A stretch of DNA of 64,000 nucleotides from Roseimaritima ulvae (GCF_008065135.1 NZ_CP042914.1:6925404-6989403), one strand, 5' to 3'. Shown: positions 9,445 through 18,581, counted from the stretch's first letter. Notes: generated by a model from the sequence alone, not told the origin. Made by a program: numbers and translations.

Positions 9445-11745
9445 TTAGGCAACGCGGCGTCGTGGCGCGGCACGGCGTGGAGCTTGCGGAGCTGCCGGAG
9501 GCTGATCGGCTGTGGGTTCTGCAATCAGATGGATTTTTTCATCCTGATTGTCATCGCCATAACCGTAGCCATAACCATAGCCATAGCCATAGCCGTAAGC
9601 ACGATCGGAGCTTGCTGAATCCAGTCCGTTAATTACCAAGCCGTAGACATTGGTATTGAACCTTGCCAACCGCTCGATAGCCCGTAATACATGCCGCCGC
9701 GAATTTTTCTCAGGTCGAACCACCAACACCAGGCCATCCGCCAAGCGGCTCGCGAGAGCCACATCGTTGGCCACCAGTACAGGGGGACAATCCAATACGA
9801 TCTGATCATACTGAGTGGTAGCCCATTCCAGAACTTCGGAAAAACGAGGTCCGGAAAGGAGTTCCGCCGGATCAAGCGGTCGAGCACCGGAAGGGAGCAG
9901 ATCCAAATCCTCTATACCACTGGGCTGAATATAGGATTTCACCGTGGCGGCCACATTTGCCTCTACCAACAACTGGCTAAATCCACGGCATTGTCGCAAA
10001 TCGAACAGGTTCGTCATGCCTGGCTTTCGCAAGTCGGCATCAATCAACAAGGTGCGTTTGCCAGCTTGCGCGAGCGACGTCGCCAAGTTGCTGCTGACGG
10101 TTGTTTTTCCATCACTCGGCTCGGAGCTACTAACGGCGATCAAACGCGGTTGATCTGGATTGAGCATCAAACCGGCTCGCAATGTGCGGAACGCTTCGCT
10201 GACTCGAGCGCTCGGGTCTACGTGCATTTGGATTGCCTGCGGTCCGGTCTCACCGTGAGGCTCTAATTTCTCGACCACGGCCAAAATTTCGGTTTGAGTC
10301 TGCCTCTCGATATCGTCCAAGCTGGCGAATCGATCGTCACGCAGATCCAAGAAAAACACCAAGCCTACACTGATTCCCATCGCCAACATCAATGCCAGCG
10401 CGGCAGTCACCTTCAGTCGGGGCGCCACGGCCCCCATCCCAGCTTTGGGGTCACCGATCACAGCCACGCGAACGGCCGCTTGATCACTCCCCAGATCCAC
10501 GCCATGGATTTTCTCGAGCAGGGTATCGTAAGATCGATTCAGCCGCTCGACCTCCCGTTGCGTAAGCAGCATCTCGCTAAGGTTACCGTTCATGGCAACC
10601 ACTTCTTTCTCTAAGGCCTCGTATTCGGCTGCCAACAAAGCTTCATGCTGCTTGGCTTCGTCAAGTTTTTGCACCACCAAATCGCCTAACAATCTGGCAA
10701 ATTGCTGGCCGCTTGTTTGGCTGACTTGGCCATTGACGCGTTCCTGAAAGTTCTCCAAATAATTCTGGCCATTTGCGATTTCGGCGTTCAACTGCTGAAT
10801 TTCCGGATGCGTTGGCCCGTAGTGCGCTGCAAGGGTTTGTAATTCAGCACGATCGTTGAGCAGTTTTTGCTCCAAAGCGTGAACGGAACGCATCTGTTCA
10901 GGAGCGACGCCCAAAACGGCCGCGGTTAGTGAACGAGCCGCTTCAGGATCGACCGCATGCATATGCGGGCGTGGATCGCGTCCCTCTCGAATCGATTGTT
11001 CGACCACTCCCGCAATCGCCTGCAGCTCGATCCGTGTTTTCTGCGCGTCGGTCAGACTAGCATTCAAACTGTTAACACGCTGCACAGCCGGATGGGAGGC
11101 GAGCGATTGATCATCAAAGGCGACCACTCGGGTTTCATCCCGGAGTTCTACCAACTTTTCCTGTTGCTCGCCTAAACGTTTTTCAACCTTGGTGCGTTCA
11201 GCTTGAAGCAATTCGAGAACTTGTATTGACGTGTCTTGGTGGTGTTGCTGCATGAACGCCAGGTAGGCATCAACCAGAGTATCTAAAACGGCCTTGGCGG
11301 CTTCAGGGCTTCCTGACTTGTAGGAAAGCTCGACAACATTCGTATTGCGTAGAAGGTTGACACTCAGATTCGCACGAATGGTCTTCACCGCTGCTTCATC
11401 CGACTTATCACGAATGTCGATTTGTGCCGCGGCGGGCTGCTCCCGCAAGCTTCGCAGCGTGCTTTGCACGACACGATCACTGCGCAGAATTTTCTCTTGG
11501 GTGGGCAGTTTATTTGGCTGAGCCATGACGCCACTGCCTGGCAACATCCCCAACCCGGGTTCCTCGACAAGTAGCTGTGCGTCTGCTTGGTAAACGCGAT
11601 CGGCGGTGACGTAGAACAACCCCGCTAACATCCCTACCACTGCAAACACGCCTACGACCAACCGTTGCCGGCGATACATCGCCTGTCCAAAACGGACAAC
11701 GGTCTGCAGTGCGTCAGAAAACGAAAGCTGTTGAGAATCTTGCAT
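9445..11745 (-). CDS. Wzc-type polysaccharide co-polymerase / bacterial tyrosine autokinase
   Basis: The order of domains in this 766-residue protein is: Wzz-type N-terminus with a first membrane helix (VVGVFAVVGMLAGLFYV, near residue 35), a long coiled-coil periplasmic region (residues about 130-420), a second helix (LALMLAMGISVGLVFFLDL), then a cytoplasmic BY-kinase. The kinase has Walker A SSSEPSDGKTT (lysine about 546), Walker A' TLLIDADLRKP and Walker B IVLDCPPVL. The C-terminus contains seven consecutive Tyr-Gly pairs, the expected autophosphorylated tyrosine cluster in unusually regular form. It would control chain length and export of the polysaccharide with the Wza lipoprotein encoded directly upstream. 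Confidence 0.92.
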   Translation of the reverse strand: MQDSQQLSFSDALQTVVRFGQAMYRRQRLVVGVFAVVGMLAGLFYVTADRVYQADAQLLVEEPGLGMLPGSGVMAQPNKLPTQEKILRSDRVVQSTLRSLREQPAAAQIDIRDKSDEAAVKTIRANLSVNLLRNTNVVELSYKSGSPEAAKAVLDTLVDAYLAFMQQHHQDTSIQVLELLQAERTKVEKRLGEQQEKLVELRDETRVVAFDDQSLASHPAVQRVNSLNASLTDAQKTRIELQAIAGVVEQSIREGRDPRPHMHAVDPEAARSLTAAVLGVAPEQMRSVHALEQKLLNDRAELQTLAAHYGPTHPEIQQLNAEIANGQNYLENFQERVNGQVSQTSGQQFARLLGDLVVQKLDEAKQHEALLAAEYEALEKEVVAMNGNLSEMLLTQREVERLNRSYDTLLEKIHGVDLGSDQAAVRVAVIGDPKAGMGAVAPRLKVTAALALMLAMGISVGLVFFLDLRDDRFASLDDIERQTQTEILAVVEKLEPHGETGPQAIQMHVDPSARVSEAFRTLRAGLMLNPDQPRLIAVSSSEPSDGKTTVSSNLATSLAQAGKRTLLIDADLRKPGMTNLFDLRQCRGFSQLLVEANVAATVKSYIQPSGIEDLDLLPSGARPLDPAELLSGPRFSEVLEWATTQYDQIVLDCPPVLVANDVALASRLADGLVLVVRPEKNSRRHVLRAIERLARFNTNVYGLVINGLDSASSDRAYGYGYGYGYGYGYGDDNQDEKIHLIAEPTADQPPAAPQAPRRAAPRRRVA
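9556..9597 (-). repeat. 6-bp tandem repeat encoding (Tyr-Gly)7
   Basis: Seven consecutive TAY-GGY codon pairs form a 42-bp hexanucleotide array inside the tyrosine-kinase gene. Codon variants (TAT/TAC, GGC/GGT) interrupt perfect identity, so selection on the protein as well as slippage may have shaped it. Gain or loss of units would change the number of phosphorylatable tyrosines without shifting the frame. Confidence 0.9.
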
Positions 11746-11767
11746 TGCCGTATCAAGTTAACGAGTT

Positions 11768-12871
11768 CTATAGTCCTGGAACTGCAGCGCTGAAGCCGAC
11801 ACGGAAGAAGGACCGGACCGTTTGCAAGGCCACCGTCGCCGGGGTTTCTTCGACGCTAACAATGTCGCCCGCAGCTAGTCGCATGTTGTCCACTCCGCCA
11901 CTGCGAGCATCCGACAAGGAGGCTTCGATCACAACCGGCTGACCCGCGCCGGGCACGGTGCGAATAATGTGAACTTTGTCGGCGATCGACAACGTCGTCC
12001 CGCCTGCGCGAGCGATCGCGTCTAACAATGTCAAATCTTCGCCATCAGGCATTTCCACCTGATCGGGCTTCTTCACCAAACCGATCACGCTGACGATTCG
12101 CTTGGGCTCGCGCGTCACGCTGACCACGCTGCCGTCGAGCAACGTTAACGACTGCGGCGGAAGCGAGGACAGGTTCGCCAGATCGACATTAACGACCGGG
12201 GCCATCGGTGCCTGTTGCTGGAACGATACCAAGGCAACTCCATCGGGACCTACCGGCGTCGGCCGATTGGCAAGGTCGGCGATGGCGGTTGCAGAATGTC
12301 GGATCTCAATAAACCGGCTGGCTTCATCCGACACGCCTTTGGCCATCGTCAAAGCCGTCATCAGGTCGCAACTGGTCGCAGGAATCTCATACGTGTCGGG
12401 CTCGTTGACAGCTCCCACAACCGTGATTTGGTAACTGCGGCGTTCTTCCACCGACAGCGTTACCTTGGGATCTACATACAACCCACGCTGAATCGATTGA
12501 TCGCGAATACGCTCGGATGCCAAATTAGGGGTCAAACCGGCAATCGGCACGGGTCCCACCAAAGGCACATCCACCGCACCATTGGTGTCGAGTCGCAGCT
12601 TCCATTTCGATGGCACGCCCTTCTCCACGCCGGTTGCGATCGACACTTCAACCGTATCGCCAGGTTGCAACCACTCCGAAGGCGCCGAGGTTCGCGGCAT
12701 CTGGCTTAAGTCCACATGCCGAGCGCTCACGTGGTGCGGCGCAATGTATTCGTTGGGTAGGTTTGCGGCGGAGTACCGCGCGTGCGAACAGCCTATCGCA
12801 GACAGTAAAACCGTTGCCAGTAATCCACTTATTATCCGACGCATCCTTGCTTCCGCTCTGAGGTAGCGCAT
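11768..12871 (-). CDS. Wza-type polysaccharide export lipoprotein (SLBB domains)
   Basis: The 367-residue product has a lipoprotein signal (RRIISGLLATVLLSAIGC, lipid-modified Cys28). A polysaccharide export/SLBB region follows: EWLQPGDTVEVSI, GAVDVPLVGPVPIAGLT, YQITVVGAVNEPDTYEIP and a second SLBB-like stretch RIVSVIGLVKKPDQVEMPDGEDLTLLDAIARAGG. It would form the outer-membrane polysaccharide pore. The ATG at 12871 has AAAGGA eight bases upstream (12880-12885); a second ATG ten codons in (12844) is also possible. It is the first gene of the minus-strand polysaccharide operon, 22 bases before the kinase. Confidence 0.88.
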   Translation of the reverse strand: MRYLRAEARMRRIISGLLATVLLSAIGCSHARYSAANLPNEYIAPHHVSARHVDLSQMPRTSAPSEWLQPGDTVEVSIATGVEKGVPSKWKLRLDTNGAVDVPLVGPVPIAGLTPNLASERIRDQSIQRGLYVDPKVTLSVEERRSYQITVVGAVNEPDTYEIPATSCDLMTALTMAKGVSDEASRFIEIRHSATAIADLANRPTPVGPDGVALVSFQQQAPMAPVVNVDLANLSSLPPQSLTLLDGSVVSVTREPKRIVSVIGLVKKPDQVEMPDGEDLTLLDAIARAGGTTLSIADKVHIIRTVPGAGQPVVIEASLSDARSGGVDNMRLAAGDIVSVEETPATVALQTVRSFFRVGFSAAVPGL

Positions 12872-12949
12872 CCCTGTAGTCCTTTACAGTTCAATCGGGG
12901 GGAGTCTATCGAGTCTTCCAACCCTCGCGAAACCCCAATTATTCCAGAA

Positions 12950-15307
12950 TTATTGCAGCGAGTTGAACCAAGCTTTTAGCGGCAATTCCGCCATTTCGTA
13001 GACCGCCTCGCCAGGCTCGCCACGGCCCTGCCCTGTCTGCTGCCCAAGCCGCACCAACAATTGACGCGCCGCGCCGTCGCCGACCCGCTCCAACAAAGCG
13101 TCCCGCTCTTGATCGGTTAACGAACCAACGGTCAAGAGCATATCGCGGAGCCACTGCCCACTTGCCCCCGCGAATAACGTATCCCAATCGCTCGCAAACG
13201 CCTCGGCAGTCATTTGCTCCAGCCCCCGACCGGCCACCAACGAGGTTTCGCGATAGTTGATCTTTGATAGCAAATACGCGACGGTGGCGTGACATAGCGG
13301 TCCGCAATCGGGGTCCCGGTGCAGTTGCTGCAACACCTTCGACGTATGCTTCGTCCTCCCCAATGCCACCAAACAGGCTTCCCGGGTGACCGTCAGCGGC
13401 CAGCCGTCTTCGGGCAACACTTGCGGCGCCAGCCGCAACACGACGCGAGCCCCGGCCATCCGCATCAAACCCTGCCAGTCGACACCCTTCGGCGGCTCCG
13501 AAGGCACAAAAAATCGCTCCCCTGCCCCGCCCTGCCCCCAATGGTTCGCCACCGCATCCACAGGTGCTAGCAAACCTCCGGCGATCAATTTCTCGATGGC
13601 CGAGCGCAAGGCCGGATCGACTTTCGGATGCTGAGGATTCTGCATATTCCACAACGCATCGGTGTCGCTCCATATCGGTTCGCTACTCAGGTACGCCGCG
13701 AACGAACTGATCGGGCGGAGCGAATCATACGCGTTTGCTTTGCTAGCATGCAGCTCGAGCAACGCCGCGCGTTCTTTCTCCAAAGCCCCCGCGACGAATT
13801 GCACCCGCATGTCGGCCGAATTCCAATTGAGGATTTGGCCGCTTTCCGCATCGATGCGGATATGATCGTCGCCCCGCGTGCCGACGAGCACCCCATCGCG
13901 AATTTGGCAGTCGAAATTCGGCTTATAAGCGAACGGAATCCAGTCGGCCGGACGGACGTCGAAGGCATGCTGCAAGACGGGCTGGTCGGCGGGCCGTTTG
14001 TTGTTCCAGTTGAAGTTTAAGTTCACGCCGAACAACCGTTCCTTGGTCCCCGCCGCATGGATTTTGGTGCGAAAGCGAAACTGGGTGGTCACGGCGTTCA
14101 GGGCAGCCGCCCACTTTTGCGGATGCTGTGAATGCAAAATCGCAACCTGCTGCTCGTCCATCAGCAGGGCCCAGTGATGCAGCGGGCGAGGCGGAACGGA
14201 ATCGGACAGCCGCGTGTAGTGCAGCAGCATGCCCCGCTGGGACTGCACGGCTCGCAAGCGATGGCCGTCGGCCTCGTAGGTGATCACCACATCCTCGCCC
14301 CGCTGATCCAGATCTCCCAACCAGCGTCCGGTGCGTTGAAACACGTCCGCCAGTTCGTTCAGCGATTCATCCAGCGAGGGCACGCCGGGGGATTCCTCTA
14401 ATTCAATGACCAACTTGCCCGCCCCCGCCGCGTCGCGTTCAAACCGCACCAAATGCTTTGGGAAACGGCCACTGTGCCACAGTCGTTGAGTGATTTCGGC
14501 GATCCGTTGTTGGTCGACGACCTGCCCCGGCTGCCAGCCGATCCAGCGTCGAACCTGTTCGGGCGTATTCGTGCTGACTCCCGTGATTTCGATTGCATCG
14601 GCCCGGTTGGCAGGGCCTTCCTCGGCTAGCTGCACCACTAATTCGCAGGTCCGGCTGTCTTCATCGATCTCCAATCGCGTGAACACCAGGGCATCCGAAT
14701 AGCCCAGATCGGTCAGGGCTTTGACCACCGCTTGATGCAACGACGATTCGGTATCCAGCGGCACCGGCTCGCCGGGTTTCCAAATCGGCTTTTCCAGCTT
14801 GGCGGGTTTCCCGTCGCGATCGACCCAGCGAATGACCGGCTTTCCGTCCACGGCGACAAAGGTCGGAAAAGCGTCGGATTTGGGAAACGGCTCGGTTAAA
14901 CGCTTCCGCAGAACTTCCGGATCGAGTTGGCCGGAAGCGTGAATCCGCACGTTGCCTACTCGAATCTGCGGGCCTTCATCAATGGTGACAAGCGCCGCCA
15001 CCGGGTCTTCGCTGGCTTGCACTCGAATGCCTGGAGCCAGAAAACCTTGGCGGCGGTAACCGGCGACCAATTGCTTGCGGATCACGCTGGCCAGTTCATC
15101 CGAAGCGCCCAGAGGGTGAGCGGCGAGCAGGAAATCGGGGTCGGCCAACAGCGCATCGCGAAGCTGCGTGGAGGTGAACGCCTGATTGCCTTCGAATTCA
15201 AACCGGTCCCAGTAGTCCGCCGCAGGGGTTTGAGCGGACGCGGGGGAGGAAAGCAGCGAACAGGCGATGCCTATCGCTAGCATGAGGTGCAGACTTCGCA
15301 GCATCAT
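12950..15307 (-). CDS. secreted POTRA-domain protein without an outer-membrane barrel
   Basis: This 785-residue protein begins with a cleavable signal peptide (MMLRSLHLMLAIGIACSLLSSPASAQ). The N-terminal third has BamA/TamA-like POTRA modules: FEFEGNQAFTSTQLRDALL with a GYRRQGFLAPGIRV strand, then a later ITGVSTNTPEQVRRWIGWQPGQVVD with LWHSGRFPKHLVRF. The rest shows no glycine/aromatic beta-strand pattern of an Omp85 barrel; it is soluble, with a helical final 200 residues. It may be a periplasmic assembly or scaffold protein. The ATG at 15307 is preferred over an upstream TTG. I found no clear ribosome-binding site. Function unknown. Confidence 0.7.
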   Translation of the reverse strand: MMLRSLHLMLAIGIACSLLSSPASAQTPAADYWDRFEFEGNQAFTSTQLRDALLADPDFLLAAHPLGASDELASVIRKQLVAGYRRQGFLAPGIRVQASEDPVAALVTIDEGPQIRVGNVRIHASGQLDPEVLRKRLTEPFPKSDAFPTFVAVDGKPVIRWVDRDGKPAKLEKPIWKPGEPVPLDTESSLHQAVVKALTDLGYSDALVFTRLEIDEDSRTCELVVQLAEEGPANRADAIEITGVSTNTPEQVRRWIGWQPGQVVDQQRIAEITQRLWHSGRFPKHLVRFERDAAGAGKLVIELEESPGVPSLDESLNELADVFQRTGRWLGDLDQRGEDVVITYEADGHRLRAVQSQRGMLLHYTRLSDSVPPRPLHHWALLMDEQQVAILHSQHPQKWAAALNAVTTQFRFRTKIHAAGTKERLFGVNLNFNWNNKRPADQPVLQHAFDVRPADWIPFAYKPNFDCQIRDGVLVGTRGDDHIRIDAESGQILNWNSADMRVQFVAGALEKERAALLELHASKANAYDSLRPISSFAAYLSSEPIWSDTDALWNMQNPQHPKVDPALRSAIEKLIAGGLLAPVDAVANHWGQGGAGERFFVPSEPPKGVDWQGLMRMAGARVVLRLAPQVLPEDGWPLTVTREACLVALGRTKHTSKVLQQLHRDPDCGPLCHATVAYLLSKINYRETSLVAGRGLEQMTAEAFASDWDTLFAGASGQWLRDMLLTVGSLTDQERDALLERVGDGAARQLLVRLGQQTGQGRGEPGEAVYEMAELPLKAWFNSLQ

Positions 15308-15522
15308 CGACGCATCCAAGCAAGAGAAAATGAGGCGTTTGCAGAATCGTGCAAAGTTGGGGGTTCGGCGTCAATCGCAGAATGGACTGCCGCCCCCGGG
15401 CTTTATGCGCTCGGCTGCTCGGGACGTGAGATTTATTAGTGGTGATTTTTGCGATCCCATGCAATGCCCGCAGGGCGAACCGCACGCAACGGTTTTAGTG
15501 TTAGTCCCGAAGGGACGGCGGG

Positions 15523-15554
15523 ATGTAGCCATGGTTGCGAGCCCATGGCTACAT
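15523..15554. repeat. 12-bp perfect inverted repeat (ATGTAGCCATGG)
   Basis: ATGTAGCCATGG (15523-15534) and its exact complement CCATGGCTACAT (15543-15554) flank an 8-base loop. No T-run follows, so it is not a standard intrinsic terminator. It resembles the GTAGC-type palindromes at 18672-18736 and 42398-42519 and probably belongs to the same broad class of dispersed intergenic repeats. Confidence 0.8.
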
Positions 15555-15634
15555 GACGCCGCCGCTTCGCGGCTGATGCGGTTGTGCCGTCACCGACCGA
15601 TGCGTGCCAGGCTCACCACTTATAAATCGCACGT

Positions 15635-15737
15635 CCTCTGGGAGAGCCGAGCCCAAGCGAGGAGAGGGCGACCGCGCCGCCTGTAGAGAACCTCCCCTCG
15701 CTAAGGCTCGCCCCTCCTTGATAAGGAGGGTAAAAAA
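15635..15737. repeat. dispersed GAGGG/CCCTC palindromic repeat, copy 1
   Basis: Two arms, CTCTGGGAGAGCCGAGCCC...GCGAGGAGAGGG and CCTCCCCTCGCTAAGGCTCG...CTCCTTGATAAGGAGGG, are inverted relative to each other. The core CCTCNCTAAGGCTCG or its variants recur at 19791-19922, 21291-21427 and 52119-52163. The unit combines a short hairpin of GGGAG/CTCCC type with a conserved CTCGCTNANGCTCG spacer. Confidence 0.75.
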
Positions 15738-15814
15738 AGATGCACAGCCCAATGGATTGCACTACGATCGGTGTTTGGAATTAGAACGATCGTTGGACTC
15801 AAAAGGGTATTGAG

Positions 15815-16747
15815 ATGTTAAATCGTTGGCTGGCTGCTGGTCTGATGGGTTTACTTGCCCTGCCGGGTTTCTCGCAGGACTCGCTGGACAACACACCGGC
15901 CCCCGACGCAGTGTCATCAGACGCAGTGTCATCAGACGCAGCCAGCCCACAAACGCCCGCGCTGCCTTCGGCGTTGATCGATCGAATGTTCGAGATGGCC
16001 GCGAACGACAGTGACCGCGCGGTCCGACGCACAACCCTAGAGGCCTGCTCGAAGTTGCTAGATCAGTTGCCGCGGTTCACCGCGACCATCGAACAGTTGC
16101 TCGATTCGCCGGACCAAGCGAAGCGATACGATGCGATACCGTATCTAAGCCAAGTCGACTTGTCGGCTGAGCAGAAGGTAGCGGCAGCGATTCGTCATCT
16201 GCGGAACCAGTATGCCAAAGGGCATGGCATCGATTATCGCTCGCCGAATGTCCTTGTCGTGCTGCGACAACATTCGGATGTGACGCTTGACACGATTGTC
16301 GAGCACTTGAACAACCATGGCGACATGCCGCTACTGTATCTGGACATGGCCGACGTGTTCGGGCTGGACGTCGACAAATACCAACCGCTGTTGATCGAAT
16401 ACTCGAATTCTCAGGACACGGCGGTCCGTCAACGTGTGGCAGCACTGCTAGCGAACCGTTTGGACAGTCAGATCCGGGAACGGGAGCGTCAGCAGAAGCA
16501 AGCCAGATTGCAGCAGCAAGCTCGATTGAATGAGCAAAGGGCGCAACGAAGCGAAGCCGAAAAATACCTCTCCTACTCACAGCGAATCATCTCGCGTTAC
16601 GACGCCAATGCCTCGGGCAGCCTGGAGCAAGGCGAATGGGACAAGATGCTCATGCCCCCTTCTGCGGCCGATGTGAACGAAGACGGTAAAATCACCGTGG
16701 AGGAATACCGCGATTATTTGCTAGAGCGAAACAAGCGGCCGAAGTAG
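15815..16747 (+). CDS. secreted protein with HEAT-like helices and paired EF-hands
   Basis: The 310-residue product has a signal peptide (MLNRWLAAGLMGLLALPGFSQ), then a linker with a 15-bp tandem duplication (15905-15934, encoding DAVSS twice). Helical HEAT-like segments follow at about residues 60-220, then a charged coiled coil (RERERQQKQARLQQQARLNE). Two canonical EF-hand loops close the protein: DANASGSLEQGE from residue 263 and DVNEDGKITVEE from residue 286, each with the expected calcium ligands at positions 1, 3, 5 and 12. It is likely a periplasmic calcium-binding protein of a type common in planctomycetes. Its function is unknown. Confidence 0.7.
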   Translation: MLNRWLAAGLMGLLALPGFSQDSLDNTPAPDAVSSDAVSSDAASPQTPALPSALIDRMFEMAANDSDRAVRRTTLEACSKLLDQLPRFTATIEQLLDSPDQAKRYDAIPYLSQVDLSAEQKVAAAIRHLRNQYAKGHGIDYRSPNVLVVLRQHSDVTLDTIVEHLNNHGDMPLLYLDMADVFGLDVDKYQPLLIEYSNSQDTAVRQRVAALLANRLDSQIRERERQQKQARLQQQARLNEQRAQRSEAEKYLSYSQRIISRYDANASGSLEQGEWDKMLMPPSAADVNEDGKITVEEYRDYLLERNKRPK

Positions 16748-16886
16748 GCATAACAGGGGCGAAGTGGCGGCCTCAGGTGACACGCGATCACGATCCTTCT
16801 TTGGGACGTGCGACAAACAAGTGGCGAGAGTGATTTTCTTTCAAAGCTGGTCTCTGACCGCCGACCAGCAAAATTCTGGGAAATTA

Positions 16887-17047
16887 GGCCCGGAGGGTCG
16901 GCAGAACCCCTGCCGGGGCTGGTAAGCGCCCTCAAGAAAACGAAGGCCTGAAAGGCCGACACAATGGAGCTCAGCACCGCGCATTGACAGAACGGTGCCG
17001 GCCCTCCGGGCCTTGGGGCCCCACTAACTTCGGTCCGGGGGGTGGCA
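16887..17047. repeat. GGCCCGGAGGG/CCGGC-type palindromic repeat, left part, interrupted by IS copy 1
   Basis: Successive palindromic blocks (GGCCCGGAGGGTCGGC, ACCCCTGCCGGGG, GCCGGCCCTCCGGGCC) end in CCGGGGG and then the duplicated hexamer GTGGCA at 17042-17047, where the IS begins. The matching right part (CCCCCGGCAGAGATTGTG...CACTCCGTGCCTGG) resumes after the IS at 18588. The same repeat type, also cut by an IS at the same point, lies at 48619-48792 and 50333-50368. Confidence 0.8.
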
Positions 17048-18581
17048 CCCAATGCCACCTACTTTTCCGTTAATCGGGTGGGGGAGTTGGGTCTTTGGTA
17101 TTGGATTTCCGAAGCGATTTTTGAAATTTGGTTGTCTTTTGGCGGCGCGCATGGGCAAGGCGGGGGTAGCTCCGTGGCTCTTTGCGATTAGGCAGCTTGC
17201 GGCCTGATGCGCTCACCAGTGCTCCTTGGTAGGCAAGGTTCCACTCTTCCAGCGTGTTGAAGTCTTTGTACAGAAGGTCGTAACGAAATGTCGTCCACAC
17301 GCCGCTGAAGCTGAGGCGACGAGGTTTGACATTGATCAGTTTAGCCGCTTGTTTGCGAAACTGAGTCACTAGGTTGTAAGCGATCACTGATCCCAGCAAC
17401 TCTTTCTTGACCGTGTCGACGCTCTTGGCACGAATGTTCTCGGAGTCCATCGTGACCTTCAGGTCTCGGATATCGAATTCAATATCATACCGCCGCCGAT
17501 ACAACTCCCCGACCGATACCCCATCAGTCTCAACATTGGTAACCAATTCAAGCGTTTGCTCATTCTCCAAATCGACTTGATGAATGAATGCCTCGACGGC
17601 TGCGTCGGCCGGAAGCGCAGGATGTTTCTTTCGTTCTTTAGCGGTCGGTTTCCAGATCAGGTGATAGGTTCGGCAACCTTCCGTTTCTTCGATCAGAGTG
17701 GCCTTCTTGATGTACGCTTTGTAACGCTGTTTGGTCAACCTGAAGACGAACGGCTTTGCTCGCAACTGGCAATGGAAAGCGACTGAAAAGATGCCGAAAC
17801 CGCTATCCGCCAACACGATCGAGTTCTCGGGAAGTCGGTCAATGATCTTCTCAGCTTGTTTCGGTTCGCTGGAGTTTTTGGAGCCGTACATCGGATCGAC
17901 CTGGGGAACCAACGCGCAGCCGGTCTGCATTTCGTGAGCAACCATCAAACAAGCCACTGGCCATACCGACTCGCCGTGCTTGTTCATTGCGGGCGGGAAA
18001 GCCTTTTTTAGTTCCTGTGTTGGCGGCAGCGTGATGGTCGTTCCATCGAGGATGAAGACGCGCTGGTCTAGGAAAGCTGGTTCCGCCCGACGAGCCAGGT
18101 GATCGCATACTCGATGTGAGAATTCCTCGATCACTTCAATTGGCAGATTCTGCCGAGCCTTGTTGTAAGCGGAGTTATTTTCAGACAGCTTGCCTTCGGT
18201 GACTCGTCGATTCTCGGGCAGAATGTCACTGTGGTTATTGATGAGGTCTTTGACAACTTGCTCAAGCGTCAGTCCACCTCCTAGTCGCTGCATCACCAGC
18301 AACCAGAGCGTGGGTGCCTGCGTGTAGACCCTTTTGGCGTGAGAAGGTTCCTGTCCTTCAAAGGCAGCTTGAAGCTGAGGTAAGCCAATCAAATCGGCAA
18401 GCAAAGTCTTTGCACGACAGAACGGAGAATCAGGATCGGATTCGTTTGTTGGTGCTACCATCACGGTTTCTACGCCAAAGTGACATTGGAAAAGAAACCA
18501 ATTTCACTGCGCGAATTCCGTGCCAAAGAGCTGTCGATTCCAGCCGTCCCCCCCGGAAAAACCAAAGTAGGTGGCATTGGG
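17048..18581 (-). mobile_element. IS4-family insertion sequence, copy 1
   Basis: The element is 1534 bp with 18-bp perfect terminal inverted repeats CCCAATGCCACCTACTTT (17048-17065, and as complement at 18564-18581). It is flanked by 6-bp direct repeats GTGGCA (17042-17047 and 18582-18587). It contains one transposase gene and no passenger gene. Comparison with copy 2 (48793-50326) shows the same length and a single base difference noticed by eye (G at 18546 versus A at 50291), in the non-coding right end. Both copies therefore look recent and intact. Confidence 0.95.
17070..18461 (-). CDS. IS4-family transposase, copy 1
   Basis: The 463-residue transposase (ATG at 18461; a GTG one codon earlier is possible) has the DDE elements FILDGTTITLP (first Asp) and IVLADSGFGIF (second Asp). 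It also has the full IS4 signature Y-2-R-3-E-6-K in LYRRRYDIEFDIRDLK, which supplies the catalytic Glu. The protein is complete and identical in translation to that of copy 2, so the element is probably active. The stop lies only 4 bases inside the left terminal repeat boundary. Confidence 0.95.
   Translation of the reverse strand: MVAPTNESDPDSPFCRAKTLLADLIGLPQLQAAFEGQEPSHAKRVYTQAPTLWLLVMQRLGGGLTLEQVVKDLINNHSDILPENRRVTEGKLSENNSAYNKARQNLPIEVIEEFSHRVCDHLARRAEPAFLDQRVFILDGTTITLPPTQELKKAFPPAMNKHGESVWPVACLMVAHEMQTGCALVPQVDPMYGSKNSSEPKQAEKIIDRLPENSIVLADSGFGIFSVAFHCQLRAKPFVFRLTKQRYKAYIKKATLIEETEGCRTYHLIWKPTAKERKKHPALPADAAVEAFIHQVDLENEQTLELVTNVETDGVSVGELYRRRYDIEFDIRDLKVTMDSENIRAKSVDTVKKELLGSVIAYNLVTQFRKQAAKLINVKPRRLSFSGVWTTFRYDLLYKDFNTLEEWNLAYQGALVSASGRKLPNRKEPRSYPRLAHARRQKTTKFQKSLRKSNTKDPTPPPD

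Larger units (their letters stand above)
15308..15814. other. 507-bp intergenic region rich in palindromic repeats
   Basis: This is the gap between two divergently transcribed genes. No frame in it looks coding. It contains a perfect 12-bp hairpin at 15523-15554 and a repeat pair at 15635-15737, both listed separately, plus short CCCGCAGGGCG and CCCGAAGGGACGG motifs around 15465-15520. Promoters for both flanking genes must lie here, but no convincing -35/-10 pair could be picked out. Confidence 0.6.
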
